Origin: Trichobilharzia regenti
Taxonomy: Eukaryota > Platyhelminthes > Trematoda > Strigeidida > Schistosomatidae
Reading direction: 5' to 3'
DNA: 64,000 nucleotides
Assembly (NCBI GenBank): GCA_944472135.2
Contig: OX235262.1
Location: forward strand, 88,448,903-88,512,902
Shown in pieces: positions 1 through 11,216 of this stretch. Each line of letters opens with the position of its first letter. Position 1 is the first letter of the stretch. A model generated the notes under the pieces. The model had not been told where the DNA came from. It was given only the letters and a program-made list of their open reading frames with translations, and did not search any database. A program made the position numbers and the translations under genes.

Positions 1-414
1 AAGAATAACTTGGTTAGTTTTGATCCGACTTCCCACTAAGGAACACATGTTTCTTTTCTTAGAATAATCTGAAATGAGGCAAAATATTTCAGCATCTTTT
101 CGAATATGACGTTAACAATTTTCAACTTTATCATCAATGTAAACAACATATTCTTTTGTTTTTCTATTTATTTACGCGAAAAATGTAGACAAACTGCCAT
201 ATTTTGAGGTTTTTCGGTCAAGCAATAGTGACGCATATTTTATTCTTAGTGTTTTCAATAACAAATAAACACTACTGTCTGCATGAAGAGAATCAAAGTC
301 AAGGGATGGACAAGCTGTTAATTAGTCATACAAGATTCAAACTACCTGTCGGTATAACAATATAAAATATATTTGCAAGAGAGTGTGCATTGTTTTTACA
401 AGCTTAGCTATACA

Positions 415-417
<3 letters not shown>

Positions 418-452
<35 letters not shown>
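418..452. repeat. (TA)n microsatellite
   Basis: About 34 bp of TA in sequence otherwise without gene or repeat signal (1-860). Confidence 0.9.
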
Positions 453-455
<3 letters not shown>

Positions 456-861
456 TAACCAAAGATGTCACATTAAAAGAAAACAACTAAACTGAGTTAT
501 GGTAGAGTGAATCAATGTTTCTCCTAGTAAAACTAATAAATAACAACTTTTTTATTTAAGTAATTGTGAAGTTTACTTAGTTTTTGTTCGGCTAATCATA
601 GACAATTTATTGGCGACTGGGTGTCAGTTATTCAGTTTTTGTATTATTAATCATCCGTCTAAAAACAAGTAGCTTTAGGTTTATATACTAAGAATCCATC
701 TTCTAAGAGCTTAGATTTAACTGTATGATAACAGAAAAGTTTGAATCTCAGTAGCTGGAGACAATCAATAGAAAAACTTATAATACTGACTTGTAAAATT
801 CCGAAAATTTTGAAGTGTCGATTTGCACGGATATGATTGATTTTGAGACCCATCACAGACT

Positions 862-1145
862 GACCAGTAGGGTTCAGTAAATTAGGTGAGGGACAAATAT
901 TCGCCAGTGATATTAGCCGGCACTAAAATCGCGGAATAGCAGATGTTAGGTGTGATGGACTATTGAACTCCATCCCTGTAGCTGAGTGGCCATTAAGCCT
1001 GCCTTGTAATTTGATGTCCAAGGTTTGATCCATGGTGTGTTCATGTCTACATACTGATGAAGAGTCCAAAACAAGGAAGAAACATCTATCCAGTGCTCCG
1101 TACTTTCAATGATTCTCTAAATGACATTAATTCTGGATCAGTCTT
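862..1145 (+). mobile_element. SINE C, diverged
   Basis: tRNA-like part (GTAGCTGAGTGGCC, AAGGTTTGATCC) and a mutated hammerhead region (ACTGATGAAGAGTCC, GAAGAAACATC) followed by the TTCTCTAAATGACATTAA-type 3' end. Confidence 0.6.
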
Positions 1146-2335
1146 AAAAGTCTTTGATTTGTGACCCCCACCCGATTCACTGGTAGGCGGAATGAAACAA
1201 AATGTTAAACTGCATTGTGTTCTATAACTAAGACTATTATAAATATTTTTGACTGACTAGCATACACCAAGACTCTCTAACAACTTATTAATGAGCAAAC
1301 AGGGGAACTGCATTACTAATTTATATACCCCTTGTCAATGGACGTGAACACTGAACGTTTTTCTATTGGAAATGGTAGCCATTGGTGGGCAACTCGAAGG
1401 CGCGAATGGTTCAATCGCATGCAAGCTCGAAGAAGACGAAAGAATACGAATAAAAGTACATTATATTTTGTATAAAACATTTGTTTATAGACTTGTATTT
1501 ATCTTTACTTTAATTGCCAAACAATATAACTTTCAATCGAGTACTAATATTTTGGAGTTAAAGACAAGAAAGGCACATAGTAATTATCGGTTGGGAGCGT
1601 CTTCGTAGCAATAGGAACTTAGAGCTAAGGTCCTTGACACCTCCAGTTCATATAAAGATAAGAATTAATTAAAATGTTTGAAATCTTAAGCATTAATAGT
1701 ATGCTTAAGTTTCATCAAACCTTATGAAAACCACGTGGTCTCAATAACTCAGTATGCTAAAGCTATTTAAACATTTTCATTTCCACCTTTTATTATAGAG
1801 AAGAATCGCAAAAAAGTATTTTTGAAAAACGTTTGCTTATTTCTACCAAAAAAATGAGATAAAACTACATCGCTGTTTGGTGAATGAATGCATACAGCAG
1901 GAAAGTGTCCAGCAGACTTGCTTTTTAGAAATTTTCTTGCTGCGGAACATCTGTTGTAGAATATTCTTTTAATTAATTAGCCTAGTGATTAAAGAAAACT
2001 ACTTTTTTCTCCTATGAAGTTAGCAATAACCGTCAAGAGTGAACTGAAATCAGATTTTCTTGAAGTGAACACCTGCAGAGAATAAGAAGAAAATATTTCT
2101 CGATCTAAAAACACACACATACAGTTTTGAATTTTAAAAAACATTTCACTAGTCAGTTAAGGCAAAGTAGGAGCAAGATATCCGTAAGTATTTTAAGAAT
2201 ACGCATCAGAGCTTAAGCAATATTTATCGAGACAGAAATAATATATAAGAAACAGTTAAGCTTCTCAAAAGTTAATTTTCAGGGATTTGATATGTATCAG
2301 GTTTGACTATGGATTTATGTGGGCCTAAGAACCCT
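1146..2335. other. No gene seen
   Basis: AT-rich. One open stretch of 80 codons (1366-1608, plus) has a less AT-rich first third but no repeat match, domain or splice support. Confidence 0.4.
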
Positions 2336-2515
2336 TGAAAACCAAAGAGTACTGAACAGCTGTTTCGTTTACGTTCAGGACTCTTCACAGTTTACACATA
2401 CCAGAGTTCAAATCCAAGATCTTCTGGTTGAAAAGCGAGGTCACAGACCATTCAACAACTGAGACTAGACTCAGTGGCCCATGGAATCCAACTTCTCTTA
2501 ATTGACGATCTTAGT
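2336..2515 (-). mobile_element. SINE C, partial
   Basis: Minus-strand hammerhead region (GAACAGCTGTTTCG on the plus strand) and tRNA-like part with box B AGTTCAAATCC. Confidence 0.55.
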
Positions 2516-2599
2516 TGTTGCCCTGTAGCCAGAAGGTCCTGGGGGATAACTTGCATCCAACCATGATCAAATTCAAACTGATGAAATCCCTACAAAGTA

Positions 2600-2865
2600 A
2601 CTCTTGGAAAGTAATCTAATACTCGCTAGTGACAGGCCGCGCGAGAGAGTTACCTGGGGTTTTAGTGAGAATTCGTGTCCTATAGGCATGAGGAGAAATG
2701 CCCGCTTGTGACACTGTCTAGTGGTGGCGCTAAAATCACGAATTATCAGAATTCAGCAATCATGAGCCATTGGGCCGAGTCCTAGTGGCAGAATGGTCCA
2801 TGAGCTAGCCTTGTAACCAGAAGGTCCTGGGTTCAGACCTTGGTGAAACTTGAAACTTGGATAAT
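2600..2865 (+). mobile_element. SINE C, 5' body and tRNA-like part
   Basis: Body from CTCGCTAGTGACAGG, tRNA-like CCTAGTGGCAGAATGG and GGTTCAGACC; stops before the hammerhead. Confidence 0.55.
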
Positions 2866-3646
2866 TAAGCGTTTCCTACTAAGATAATGCATTACTAAGT
2901 GTATTGAAATTCTGAGAGCCAACACATTCATAAAAGCAAGTGAAGAAGTGAAATAATAGGGGATATTTTTGTTGTAGGTTTACTGACAAGAAATTCGGTA
3001 ATGTTAGATAGCAGATATTGCAAAAAAATAACTATCAAAAAAATAAATGAATTATGACACGTATATTGTTCTAACTATACAAAAGAAAATGAAAGTGTTA
3101 TTATCAACTAAATGTATTGTTTTTAAAAAAAATGTTTTGAAGTGAAAAAGCATCTGAAGAGTTGAGAATTGTTCATATGTAAGCAATTTGCAACAAGTGG
3201 CTGCCATTTTATTCAATAACAACTAGGAAGAGTCTTCTATACAGCAAAAAGTCCTTTCAAATTCTCGCCCCGGTGGGGGGGGGTTGGATGTTGTGGTGAA
3301 TGATGGGTGTTGTGGTAAAATAGCGAAATATTTTTGAAGAGAAAATCGAGTAAGTAGTATAAAAGATATTTTACTCATTCGTTTTGGGATAAAAACATTA
3401 ATTTTACCAGTTTTTTACTGATAAATTAAAAAAGGTACCATTTGATATGTACTTGTGTAAAGAATGTTAGAGTGTACTTTCTCACAAAGTGATTTTTAAA
3501 AGTTCTTCTAGAAAAACTTAATTTATTTACACAAAATGTGGAAGAAAATACACGCTAGAATTTTACATCTAGTCGTATTTTTACGTATCAAAATTTTATC
3601 GCACATTCTGTAATCGTAGTCCACACAATATGGCGTTATACCTCTA
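2866..3646. other. No gene seen
   Basis: AT-rich with a G-run at 3273-3283 and a GTTGTGGT repeat after it; nothing else. Confidence 0.4.
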
Positions 3647-3658
3647 AGCTGATTTAAT

Positions 3659-3891
3659 TTTTTCTTTCCTTCACGTTCCCAGTGGAACATAGGGCTTCAA
3701 GCTAGTGGCTTGAAGTTTTTGTAGCAGTGTTTAGTTTTACAGGATGGGGTTGCCAGCCTCATGCCCAACCTTTCCTCTTTACCAGTCTCACTACTAGCTT
3801 AGCGAGGTAAAGGAGCTCGTCGCCCGGGGATCGAACCCCGGACCATGTGCATGGTCGGTGAGCCTCTTAACCGCTGTGCCACCGACGCACC
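3659..3891 (-). mobile_element. SINE A, full length, 12-bp target duplication
   Basis: On the minus strand: tRNA-like head starting GTGCGTCGGTGGCACAGCGG (box A) with box B GGGTTCGATCC about 35 bp on, a body with GCTAAGC and AAAGAGG, and a tail GAAGCCCTATGTTCC ending in GTGAAGGAAA. The flanks AGCTGATTTAAT (3647-3658 and 3892-3903) are identical, proving a retrotransposed insertion. Confidence 0.9.
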
Positions 3892-3903
3892 AGCTGATTT
3901 AAT

Positions 3904-4945
3904 AAATACTGCATAAAGTTGCAGTTACAGGATACAGAACAAGTCACATATAAGGTAAGTAAGTTCAATATATCATAGATTTTGCCTAATGAGGTTTGTT
4001 GCTGTTGTTGTTTTAAAGATCCTCGTTTATCCCGCTCTCCCTTTTTGTGCCTATAATAATCTGGGAGATAATTTAAAATGATCATTTGTTTATAGTGTCG
4101 TGTTCTAGAGGAGCATTGTAGTCAATTTAGATGATTGCAATTCAAGGGCAATATACCCAGAGAAATAATTACGAAGGAGTTAAGAAAATCAGTTCACAGA
4201 ACTTTTAAAGCTGGCGAACTACACGCCTTATTTTCTACACGATCGATGATGATACCTCATTTGAGACATAAAGTACCTAAACTAGTCACTCTTAATTGTG
4301 TCTAGCAATTCAACCGCGCTTGTGAAGCGATTTATATTGGTCATTGCTCTAGGATTTTGATTTTTCACACTCACTCAGGAACATCTATCAGTGTTCTTAA
4401 ATAATGGTGTAGTGAGAAGCATCAGTAGCTTGATATTGAACATCTGGTCCAAAGCGACCGGCCCCGAAGCTAATGTTGAAGAGTCCTTCTGCATCATCTA
4501 ATGAGTACCAAAAAAATAGCCGAAAACATCCAGGTACCGCATACTCCAAACAGCAAACGCTCTCGCGATTCTCCAGAAACAACCGCTGTTTGTGTTCGGA
4601 AGAAGCAACTCCAACCACCACTACTGTCCTGGCCGGCCTTCAGTGGAGACTATAAATTCATGAATTTGTATTATAATCTTTCCTAATTTTTCTGATATTT
4701 AGTGTATTGTTATGTTGATGCTATCGAACTATAATTCGTTGAAGTTATTATTATTGATTCAATGTTATTTAAACAACATTATTGTTTTTAATAACATGAT
4801 CTACTGACTATTATGTATATATAACTGTTGAAGTTGATGATGAAGTTATCAAAGAGAATATGTTTTGTTCAGTAACCATTCTTTTGAAAATTTTGATGGG
4901 AATTTTTAGTCACATCTTAATTTTTTTAATTTTTTAATTTTTTTT
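3904..4945. other. Mostly empty; short GC-richer block of unknown nature
   Basis: 4470-4660 is clearly richer in G+C than its flanks and is open in two plus frames (60 and 61 codons) and on the minus strand (74 codons). The frame from 4501 is Pro/Lys-rich (QVPHTPNSKRSRDSPETT), like a low-complexity linker. It may be part of an unidentified mobile element; no exon boundaries are convincing. Confidence 0.3.
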
Positions 4946-5028
4946 TTCATTTCTTCACGTTCCCAATGGAACATAGGACTTCAAGTTGGAGTTGTGAAGT
5001 TTTGGAAGCAGTAATGTTTATTTTTACT
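4946..5028 (-). mobile_element. SINE A tail, cut by the PLE at 5029
   Basis: Tail and part of the body only; the head is missing at the PLE junction and was not found on the far side. Confidence 0.75.
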
Positions 5029-5266
5029 GGAACTGAAGTTTTATGAACAGTGGTTTTTCCGGAACTGTTGCCATAGTCACTGTCCTAGGTGATGAATTCA
5101 TATTTTTCTCAATAAACTTATCTGGATAACCATTTTTTCTAAGTAATTCTCTAATAATCTTAAGGTCCTCCAGATAAGTTTATTGAGAAAAATATGAATT
5201 CATCACCTAGGACAGTGACTATGGCAACAGTTCCGGAAAAACCACTGTTCATAAAACTTCAGTTCC
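5029..5266. repeat. Perfect 98-bp inverted repeat at the 5' end of the PLE
   Basis: Arms 5029-5126 and 5169-5266 are exact reverse complements as read, with a 42-bp spacer. The spacer, on the minus strand, continues the PLE reading frame upstream (codons for DLKIIRELLRKN), so the left arm is an inverted piece of the same element. Confidence 0.9.
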
Positions 5267-6209
5267 TCGGCGACAACATCAGCGAAATAATAACACAGCA
5301 ACTGAAGAATGCAATTAAAAGAGCTTATTATGCAGCAGAGGTAAACTGTCTCTTCACGACCACACCTATCCTACGTTCAAAAATAAGGATAAACTACCTA
5401 AATTCGCCTCTTCTATGTGTACCTACCAGTTTGACTGCAGCTGCGGAGCCAGCTACATCGGGCGAACAATTAGGCAGGTTCATCATCGTATTTCCGAACA
5501 TCATCCGGCATGTTAAGCAAGGCACAAACAAGATCTATTCGTAGCTAGCTCTGTTTTACCCCAACTCGTAGATATGAGCATAAGGTTGACGTTAATACTG
5601 CATTTAAAATTATTTATCGCATTCCTACTAATCTTAATTTTGCTTTACGAGTTCGTCTTCTACATACAGCTGAAGCAATAGGAATCCACCTGAAGAAGCC
5701 AAACTTGTGTGTTCAGAAGAAATTTGTACAGCCACTTTCCTTACCTTGGCCATCGTTACATGACTGTATAAACCGGACTACTCCATCATCCTCCCCCTAG
5801 AATAATTTTCTTTTTAAAAACTGTAATTGTCCAAATTATTTTATTTTTCTGACTACTTCATCTTTAATTACGTGTTATCCTTGTAAAAATTATTTTATTC
5901 TTATGACCACTTCAACTTTAGTTACAAATTATCATTGTCCAAATTGTTTTATTTTCTTTACCAGTCTGTTACGTAATCAACCTGTGCACATGCTTATTCC
6001 TTAATTGCTCTTCATTTTTCCAAAATTATGCATTATGCAATCCACGTGTTGTAACCATTTCCACCTTTTAATTATATATATTAATTTTTCTTCGTTAATT
6101 ATCACCCCATTGACATTTTGACACCGACTAATTATTGTTAACAAACATATCGCCACTTGATTGGTAAATTGTTGTGTATTGTAAATAAAATGCTATTTAT
6201 ATTAGAGTA

Positions 6210-6255
6210 GAGCCAGAGATGAGGATCTAATTGAAAAGTAAATATTTCTTCGCTC
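6210..6255 (+). ncRNA. Hammerhead-like motif, PLE tail type P3 (degraded)
   Basis: GAGC at 6210-6213 pairs with GCUC at 6252-6255 as helix I. Between them lie a CAGAGAUGA core with two extra bases, a weak stem II, GAAA, and an imperfect self-complementary A/U segment. It aligns with the cleaner P3 copies at 18.3, 19.5 and 62.6 kb. Confidence 0.35.
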
Positions 6256-6946
6256 AATCTTTCTCTTTTCTAATGTCTAAATGGGGATATTTTCTATATT
6301 TTTTACTATTTGAGGGCAACCAATGAAATGACTTTTAGGTCAACTATACAGGTTACTTCAATACAGTGGGTTAAGTTACACCACCAGAAACATATGAACT
6401 TTTGTAATCGACCTTAAAAAGATGACTATCATACAGAAAACTCAACAATTGCATTATACGCACTAACATACAATTCAGTGCGACAGAGATGCAGTTCTAC
6501 AAAGTAATATTTTTTCAGTGGAAGGATAGGTCAATAACTGAATCTTTGTCCATTGAATTTACATTATACACATGCAAGAGGGATAACGCAACACCAATGC
6601 ACCATAGGTATGGAAAATATTACCAACGGTAAAGTCAAAAGATAAGAAATAATGGAATAATACCGACAAAATTTAAAAGATATGTTAGCACTATAGATAT
6701 GATTATGAACAATAAGTTGTACTCAAAACACTACTAGAAATTCATACTTTATGATTGCGTTTTGTGGAATAAGACTAGTCTATATTGGAAGTACATGTAT
6801 CGTGAGTTGAAAGGCACAGACTGTTTTGCTTTACAAGTAAGAGTGAAAACTATGAGTATAAAACTTGGGCACTATGGTAGATTATAACTCCATTATGGAT
6901 AAGATTTTATCTTGATAAATCACAAAGTGTTGTACAATAATATTAA

Positions 6947-6990
6947 GTGATGACGTTTCGAGCACAAATTATTGCTCATAATCATATCAA
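6947..6990 (-). ncRNA. P1 hammerhead-like motif, left arm
   Basis: Same layout as at 55822: core AUGAUUA, extra U, stem II GAGCA/UGCUC, GAAA, ACGU, GUC. Helix I is reduced to UGAU/AUCA. Confidence 0.5.
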
Positions 6991-7068
6991 CTCACTCACA
7001 ACTTTTGGCTTTATTTATATACATATATACACTCATGTATATAAATAAAGCCAAAAGTTGTGAGTGAC

Positions 7069-7112
7069 TTGATATGATTATGAGCAATAATTTGTGCTCG
7101 AAACGTCATCAC
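7069..7112 (+). ncRNA. P1 hammerhead-like motif, right arm
   Basis: Mirror copy of the left-arm motif, same core AUGAUUA and GUC triplet, predicted cleavage after 7107. Helix I is UGAU/AUCA. Confidence 0.5.
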
Positions 7113-7184
7113 TTAATATTATTGTACAACACTTTGTGATTTATCAAGATAAAATCTTATCCATAATGAAGACTGAAAACTACA

Positions 7185-7745
7185 TACAAAGTGTGAATAA
7201 AGCAAGAACAACAGTGGCGGTTTGTGCAGAATAATATGCCATCATTTATTTCGTTGGCTTCTCATCAGCTGCTGCTTACAGCCTAAATAAATTATGAGGT
7301 TTACGTACATAAAAGTTTTAACATACTTGCAAATTTTACATGATGTCAGTTGACAAAAGTTCCACACCAAGTGAACAGTGCTCAGAAAATTACGCTTATA
7401 TAGTTTTTACACAGTCAGTTCAAGTTTAAACAAAATAAATGTATGCATACATTTGTAAATAAGTTACGTAATAAAGACGAGATATGCGTTAGATACAGAG
7501 TGACTAATAAATTAGGTAACGATGTACTGAGTTCAAATGAAGTTATAGAAACAAGAGTCAAGCAAAATTACAGATTATAAAAGGGGATGAGGTTGAAGAC
7601 AACGATTACGTAATCAGATGAGAGAATATAGGCATTCAGTTACCAGGGCAAGGAAAGACTAATAACTACTTCTTTCTAAACACATAATTCTGGTTTCAAG
7701 CGTTTGATAGAAATTGCCTTGGCAAACTTGAGGAGAATGGAACTC
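7185..7745 (-). mobile_element. PLE 3' end: C-terminal endonuclease fragment plus P4 tail
   Basis: On the minus strand 7745-7605 encodes a decayed version of the GIY-YIG C-terminus (a segment like LKFAKAISIKRLKPELC), closely related to 20760-20890. About 330 bp of AT-rich UTR follow, then the P4 hammerhead-like motif at 7226-7272. Stops break the frame; it is a dead copy. Confidence 0.6.
7226..7272 (-). ncRNA. Hammerhead-like motif, PLE tail type P4, consensus core
   Basis: Helix I is GCAG with CUGC. The core is a perfect CUGAUGA, followed by the 9-nt GAAGCCAAC, which allows only a single G-C pair for stem II. GAAA follows; helix III is AUAA with UUAU around an 11-nt loop, and the triplet AUU precedes helix I. 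All invariant core bases are present; the almost missing stem II is the doubtful point. Confidence 0.5.
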
Positions 7746-8054
7746 ATTTGTCTATCGATAATTTTAAAGGATTTTATATACAAAGTGCATTCACTGAAAT
7801 ATTGACAGTTTATCTCGACAGAAAATTCATTTTACACAGATCCCAGTATTATATGGGGATCAGTCTGTGATGAGCATCTCTTACAGTATTACACTGCTGA
7901 CAGAATGGGAAGAAATCTCATTGGTTTAGGAAAAAAATCATGAATATGACTATAACGTCGTATTAAAATATGCACTCAAAGAACACATAATCTTGACTTA
8001 GCAGTCAAACTAAACATTCACTCGATCAAACATTAAAAACACAACAGCTTTTTG

Positions 8055-8849
8055 CTTACAGGATTTCATCATTAGCTGACATTGGTTAGAGAACCATTCG
8101 AAAACCTGCAGGGAATACTGGACGGCCGCCTGTTTCGTCAGCCTTGTTTCAAACTCTTCAGTAGTACGCACCCACCAACAAAGTTCGAACCCATAACCTA
8201 CTGGTTACAAGGCTAGCTCGTGTACCATTTAGCCACTGGGACCCGATCCAATGGCTAACCAATGAATTCTAACTTCTGCCAATTCACGACATAGCGCGAC
8301 CCCTAGCCAATGTCTTCGGCGAGTATTTGTACTCACACCCAACCGGCTGCACCCTACTGGTCGCGACTTCTCACTAGAACCCCAGGTAACCACCTACCTG
8401 AATAGGGCAAGTCGCTAGTGAGCATCTCATTGGTATTTAAGTGTTGGTTTGTAGAGATTTGATTGGTTACAGGATTTCATCATGAGCTGACATCATCACG
8501 AGCTAAGAAGTCGTGCGCAGTAGGACGCAGAAGGTGGGATGTGAGGAAAAATACTCCCCGAAGACACTGGCTAGGAGTCGCGCTATGTCGTGAATTGGCA
8601 GAAGTCAGAATTAATGGACTGGCCATTGGATCACGTCCCAGTGGCTTAATGGTCTACGAGCTCGCCTTGTAACCAGTAGGTCCTGGGTTCGAACCCTGTT
8701 GGTGGGTGCGTACTGCTGAATAGTCCCAAATCAGTCTGATGAAACAGCTGTCCAGTACTCCCTGCAGGTTATAATAGTTCTCTAACTAATATCAGCTCAT
8801 GATGAAATCCTGTAACCAAGTCAAATCCCTACAAATCAACCTTTGAATA
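8055..8849. mobile_element. SINE C inverted dimer inserted as one unit
   Basis: 8055-8395 is a minus SINE C and 8465-8849 a plus SINE C, making arms of about 340 bp. The outer flanks ACAACAGCTTTTTG at 8041-8054 and 8850-8863 are identical over 14 bp. Each half has its own box A, box B (GGTTCGAACCC) and hammerhead region; both ribozyme regions carry core or stem changes. Confidence 0.85.
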
Positions 8850-8863
8850 ACAACAGCTTTTTG

Positions 8864-10079
8864 TTTAGTAAGTCCATGGGTTCGATTTCAGGCGTGACAA
8901 TCTTCCACAAAAATACTAAATAATTATATAAATAATTCTACACTGTATATACATATATACATAATAGTGTTTTTTTCTTCGTCTCGTGTAGTAATTAGTC
9001 CAAGAAAGAGGTCGTCACGAAGTAGAATTCACATCCATTTACACACAAACACACATACACAGAGACAAGATTCCATTTCTTTACTCAGGTCTTCTCTATT
9101 TAAATCAGGATAAATGATGATAAAAATCCACTTTATCTGAAGATTGTCATCCGGAAATTAATATAATTTCGTTTCTTTTTCTTGGATTTTACTCTTTAAG
9201 GCACAAGATTAATCTTTCTAATACAACTATGACATTTATCACGTTAATAATAATAATAATAAACAATAGATAGGAAATCGTCACTTTTCTTCTATACATT
9301 CATCTTTACTGACGTATTGTGTTTTCCAATCGTATTTTTTCTTATGTATCTAATATTTCATACAAAAAGTTTTATTTATTGGTGTAGGCAGGTGATTAGA
9401 TGATCATCATGAATGCTACACGATTCTACTAAGATATCGTCTTTCTGTTGTTGTTGTTGTTGTGATGGTCGTGGTGAGGGATTACTTTGTGATCTCATAC
9501 TGTACCCCTGGAAGCCCGAGTTCACCTTATTTTAGTTATCAGCACACATATTCTAATCCTGGTTATAACACTACTCACGCCTTAAATTTTAGGTGTGGCA
9601 ATGAGAGCATGAAAGAGCATCTTAGAAATTGAGTAAAACCCTTGTATTTAGAGTTGTAAGATGACAACAGATGTTTGATATAAGAGTAGAACTTAGGCAA
9701 TGTAGTAGAGTATTATTCCGTCATAAAATAATAAAATCACACAATGTTAAACATTATTCTTCAATGATTACGTTTTGGTACTCATAATAATATCGAGGCA
9801 CATACGAATTTCCAGCTTCTTTTACATACATGAGTTACAAAGTGATTAGACTTATGAATGAACAAGTAAAAGTTAATATAAAGTTCAATAGAAATAGGCA
9901 AATAAAGTACAGTCGGAGATGTTAATGCAATAAGATAACTAGATAATACTGCATAACAAAATGTGATTTTATCAAATAAATTTACTTTATGGTGAGAAAA
10001 TTTTGATTAGCTCTTAAAGCTTAGATAGTACGTTCTCCACAGGACTTCTATATCAGTTGGCAATTATTCATTTGATTAG
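8864..10079. other. No gene; microsatellites and one PLE tail remnant
   Basis: Contains (TAA)n near 9247-9260 and (GTT)n near 9443-9461, and the diverged P1 tail at 9680-9800. Confidence 0.5.
9680..9800 (-). mobile_element. Diverged PLE P1 tail
   Basis: Minus-strand match to the P1 tail and its following block (TAGGCAATGTAGTAGAGTAT, then AAAATCACACAATGTTAAAC, then ACGTTTTGGTACTCATAATA as written on the plus strand). The core and GAAA are mutated. Confidence 0.45.
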
Positions 10080-10275
10080 AGGTCAATCGCGAGCTCGAAT
10101 AGCTTGGTGATAGCGTCTTTGATTGCGTCACCGTGGAATGCCAGTTCAAATCACAGAAGGGACATGAGTCCCTTCAAGGTAGCGGATACACCTTGCTAAC
10201 TAGTGAGTGCCAACTAGCACGAAACCTAGGCTAGGCAAGACTTCCTGCCGATTGCCTCCGAAAATCTATTGGTGA
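10080..10275 (+). mobile_element. SINE E
   Basis: tRNA-like head with box A-like TAGCTTGGTGATAGCG and box B-like CCAGTTCAAATCAC, then a body with GAGTCCCTTCAAGG, CCAACTAGCACGAAACC and CTTCCTGCC. Confidence 0.65.
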
Positions 10276-11034
10276 CAATTTGTTTTCAGTGAATTTGAAA
10301 TCATCGGATTTATAATGGATGTAAAGGAAACCCTCCAGTTCAATACTGAATTTTGTGGGCGAAAATCTTTTCATCACTATTCATTGATATAATTGAATTC
10401 TCTATGGAATACTAAAGTGCATTTAAAGGAAACTTCTATGGAATAACAAAAACTGAAAGAGAGTAAAACGAATCCATCTTGTTTTTTAAGGATTATAGTC
10501 CACACATTCTCATTTATTCCAACATATTTTCTCGATGGCAAACTAATCAAACTTATGAGAATCGCCTCATGAATAATTTGTAGATTGGCTGAAGAATTAG
10601 ACTTATATTATGAATATACAATAAAAGATTTACTGTACAGTAGAATGTGATATTTTTTCCACTTATACAAATCCTCTGGAAATACAAACGGTTTGTTGAA
10701 AACTTCAGTTCCAAAAGCAAAATAAGTATATAACCTAGATACTCTGTAACGGAATAATGGTTTCGAAAATCCCTCCTGAAAGATCTAATTCCGTTGTTGA
10801 TACTCATTTTGATATTACATCTTACTTCGTATTTATTTTCCTCTTTACTCCTAAGCTATATAAATCATTGTTCTAATGCCAGTATATCATCAGTTGACTT
10901 AATATTTATTACTCTTCCTTGTTCTTGTTTCATTTCTAAATTAAATCCTTCTCTTTGTGATTGTATGACAATATTGGTAATGCGTTATTTTACTATTTTC
11001 ATTACTTGAAAATCCAAATTGAGTCATATGAAAA
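10276..11034. other. No gene seen
   Basis: The open frames at 10553-10807 (minus) and 10794-11009 (plus) are hydrophobic translations of T-rich DNA without splice or domain support. Confidence 0.4.
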
Positions 11035-11216
11035 GGAGAAGACGTTCAGCGAAGAGAATGTTTTCGGCGAATTCATTCACATAGCTGTGCAATCGCATTT
11101 ATATATAATTATCTGTGTGTTTATACATGAGGTTTGTCAAGTTCAGTTAATTGATAAGGTAATACAAGAATGATTTAGTATAGAAACAAGGTTAATCAGA
11201 CAGCAACTAAAGTAAG

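Larger units (their letters stand above)
5029..6260 (+). mobile_element. PLE copy with inverted 5' end (GIY-YIG family with CSCG motif)
   Basis: The + copy runs from about 5169. It encodes the linker before the endonuclease, then after a frame change near 5390 the motif CSCGASYIGRT and EHHPA, and the C-terminal end with KKPNLCVQKK and LSLPWP near 5700-5755. Stops and a frameshift disable it. An AT-rich 3' UTR leads to a P3-type hammerhead-like tail at 6210-6255. The 5' end is folded back: 5029-5168 is an inverted copy of the element's own codons, reaching about 14 codons further upstream than the + copy does. The insertion interrupts a SINE A at 5028. Confidence 0.75.
6850..7170. mobile_element. 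Two PLE P1 tails joined head to head (fold-back)
   Basis: The minus-strand tail (6850-7020) and the plus-strand tail (7035-7168) are near-perfect reverse complements of about 130 bp around a short AT-rich, itself palindromic centre. Each arm contains one complete P1 hammerhead-like motif. The left arm continues about 40 bp further into the conserved post-tail block (GTGCCCAAGTTTTATAC read on the minus strand). No ORF is attached. Confidence 0.8.

Noticed and set aside
4473..4686. Overlapping open frames in a GC-richer block as a host exon
   Set aside because: Open on both strands, no splice sites with matching phase, no motif.
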